A model generated the notes under the pieces. It was given only the letters and a program-made list of their open reading frames with translations, was not told the DNA's origin and ran no database searches. Below, one piece after another: positions 7,327 through 8,248 of a stretch of DNA of 8,248 bases. This stretch comes from Ignavibacteriaceae bacterium (lineage in GTDB: Bacteria > Bacteroidota > Ignavibacteria > Ignavibacteriales > Ignavibacteriaceae). A program made the translations under genes and the position numbers. The first letter of the stretch is position 1. Every line of letters begins with the position of its first letter. Location of the stretch: NCBI GenBank assembly GCA_019912505.1, contig JAIOIM010000128.1, forward strand, positions 1 to 8,248, written 5' to 3'.

Positions 7327-8176
7327 ATCCGAGTTCAAATGTAGTTACTCCGTAAAGCCGCTCTAAGGAAATATCTGGAAATTCGCCGGTGTACATCCTT
7401 GCTGTTTCAAATACAATTTTCATATCATATTTTTTGGCAAGGTTAACCGCGTTTGGATTTGTTTCTGGAGTATCTAAAAATAAGGGCTGACCGGCATTTA
7501 CATTTGCCGATAATGTTAGAAAAATATTCTCAGCAATTTCAGGCGTATCCGCAAAGAGTGGTCCTATTTTATAACCGTTTCTGCAAACTCGTATCATTCC
7601 ATATCCCTTTAATTTACCATTCGTCAATACGCCGAATGATTTACTCTCAGGTTGATTGAGCCAGCGCTTCAAAAAGTTATTCCTCGCAGCCGGAAAAAAT
7701 CTCTTGTCGTATTCCTCAATTTTTTGAAAAGGTACACTCGATAATTCAAATACGTCCGGCAGCTTTTCGGATAACCTGCGGCTGATGCCTTCGAAACGGA
7801 TATTACGGTAAGCCAGATTAAATCCAGACTTTTTATAATTATCCTGCTGGGCAACCACACCGTCCAACCCAATATTGCAGCCTTGCAAGTATTTCAAACC
7901 GGCGTTCCAAATTTTTATTCCGTAACCCATTCTTCTGTACTCAGGCTTTATAATATAAAAGCCGAGAAAACCGAAATTGGAATCATATTTTATAACCGAT
8001 ATTACGGCGATTGGTTCGCCATCAACCAAACCGATTAAAAAACCATTCGGGTCGGCTGCATAAAAACAATCGGCATCGTACAAGCCGGGGTTCCAGCCTT
8101 CAAGAGCCGCCCACTCAACCGCAATGTTTATTTCATCGCGGGTCATAGTACGGATTACATAATTTTTATTTTGCAT
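7325..8176 (-). CDS. Two-domain GNAT family N-acetyltransferase (YitH-like)
   Basis: An acetyl-CoA-dependent N-acetyltransferase of unknown substrate, 283 residues, cytoplasmic (no signal peptide or membrane segment). The N-terminal GNAT domain (~5-130) has the beta4 strand and acetyl-CoA pyrophosphate loop in FYIIKPEYRRMGYG (loop RRMGYG at 81-86), and later the conserved YKKSGF (114-119). The C-terminal half (~145-283) is a second GNAT-like domain of the kind found in YitH proteins (Acetyltransf_18), ending in the characteristic YGVTTFELG. I chose the ATG at 8176. A TTG at 8206 would add ten residues, but it directly follows an in-frame TAG, lacks a Shine-Dalgarno, and a candidate promoter would place the transcript start near it. 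The gene is convergent with the peptidase gene and its stop codon sits inside the shared terminator's T run. Family assignment is firm; substrate cannot be inferred. Confidence 0.92.
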   Translation of the reverse strand: MQNKNYVIRTMTRDEINIAVEWAALEGWNPGLYDADCFYAADPNGFLIGLVDGEPIAVISVIKYDSNFGFLGFYIIKPEYRRMGYGIKIWNAGLKYLQGCNIGLDGVVAQQDNYKKSGFNLAYRNIRFEGISRRLSEKLPDVFELSSVPFQKIEEYDKRFFPAARNNFLKRWLNQPESKSFGVLTNGKLKGYGMIRVCRNGYKIGPLFADTPEIAENIFLTLSANVNAGQPLFLDTPETNPNAVNLAKKYDMKIVFETARMYTGEFPDISLERLYGVTTFELG

Positions 8177-8212
8177 ATTCGGAAAAACTTTGTTTAACAA
8201 TTTCAACTAAAT

Positions 8213-8241
8213 ATTTTTTGTTGCTACATGTATTTTGTCAA
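8213..8241 (-). promoter_or_regulatory. Candidate promoter of the acetyltransferase gene
   Basis: The minus strand shows TTGACA (8241-8236), then 17 bases, then AAAAAT (8218-8213), a perfect -35 and a 4-of-6 -10 of the general sigma-70 form. The transcript would start near 8206 and give about a 30-base leader to the ATG at 8176. The match could be chance in AT-rich DNA. Confidence 0.3.
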
Positions 8242-8248
8242 ATATATT

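Noticed and set aside
8177..8206. TTG start extending the acetyltransferase by ten residues
   Set aside because: The TTG directly follows an in-frame TAG, has no Shine-Dalgarno, and the GNAT fold begins after the ATG at 8176.
1..8248. Search for CRISPR arrays, IS ends, tRNA genes and defence or toxin genes
   Set aside because: No spaced repeat series, transposase, tRNA-like fold or defence motif was seen on either strand.

Overview
The window is AT-rich bacterial chromosome with ordinary coding density. I read it as Bacteroidota/Ignavibacteria-like, with moderate confidence. The evidence is: the biotin carrier protein has the N-terminal layout common in that group; the secreted peptidase has Gln directly after its predicted signal-peptidase site, a habit described for Bacteroidetes; most genes lack a clear Shine-Dalgarno; and one candidate promoter resembles the Bacteroidota -33/-7 type. 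No rRNA, tRNA, CRISPR array, IS element, phage gene or toxin/defence gene was seen.

Layout. (1) Positions 1-2623, minus strand: the first 874 codons of a soluble hybrid-type sensor built from about six PAS domains and a HisKA dimerisation/phosphoacceptor domain. The window edge cuts it before the ATPase domain. It is the largest gene here and has no in-frame stop. (2) 2867-4731, minus: a tight two-gene operon, transcribed from 4731 downward, encoding an acyl-CoA carboxyltransferase (PccB/MmdA/transcarboxylase 12S family) and, 5 bases later, a small biotin carrier protein. (3) 4732-5038: a 307-base divergent promoter region. (4) 5039-7228, plus: a secreted S9 prolyl-type dipeptidyl peptidase (DPP IV-like). 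(5) 7229-7324: a short convergent gap with a strong hairpin terminator that probably serves both flanking genes. (6) 7325-8176, minus: a two-domain GNAT acetyltransferase of the YitH type, with its likely promoter at the right edge.

How they fit together. Only the carboxyltransferase and biotin carrier clearly work together: the carrier's biotinyl-lysine shuttles CO2 to or from the carboxyltransferase active site. The partner that would complete the enzyme (a biotin carboxylase, or a membrane decarboxylase subunit) is not in the window, so its direction and substrate stay open. The peptidase fits a lifestyle of extracellular or periplasmic protein breakdown, whose amino-acid products can yield propionyl-CoA and branched acyl-CoAs. 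That link to the divergent carboxylase operon is inference only. The kinase and the acetyltransferase look like independent neighbours. I found no convincing undescribed system; the most useful leads are the incomplete carboxylase module, its substrate-position residue, and the many-PAS kinase.
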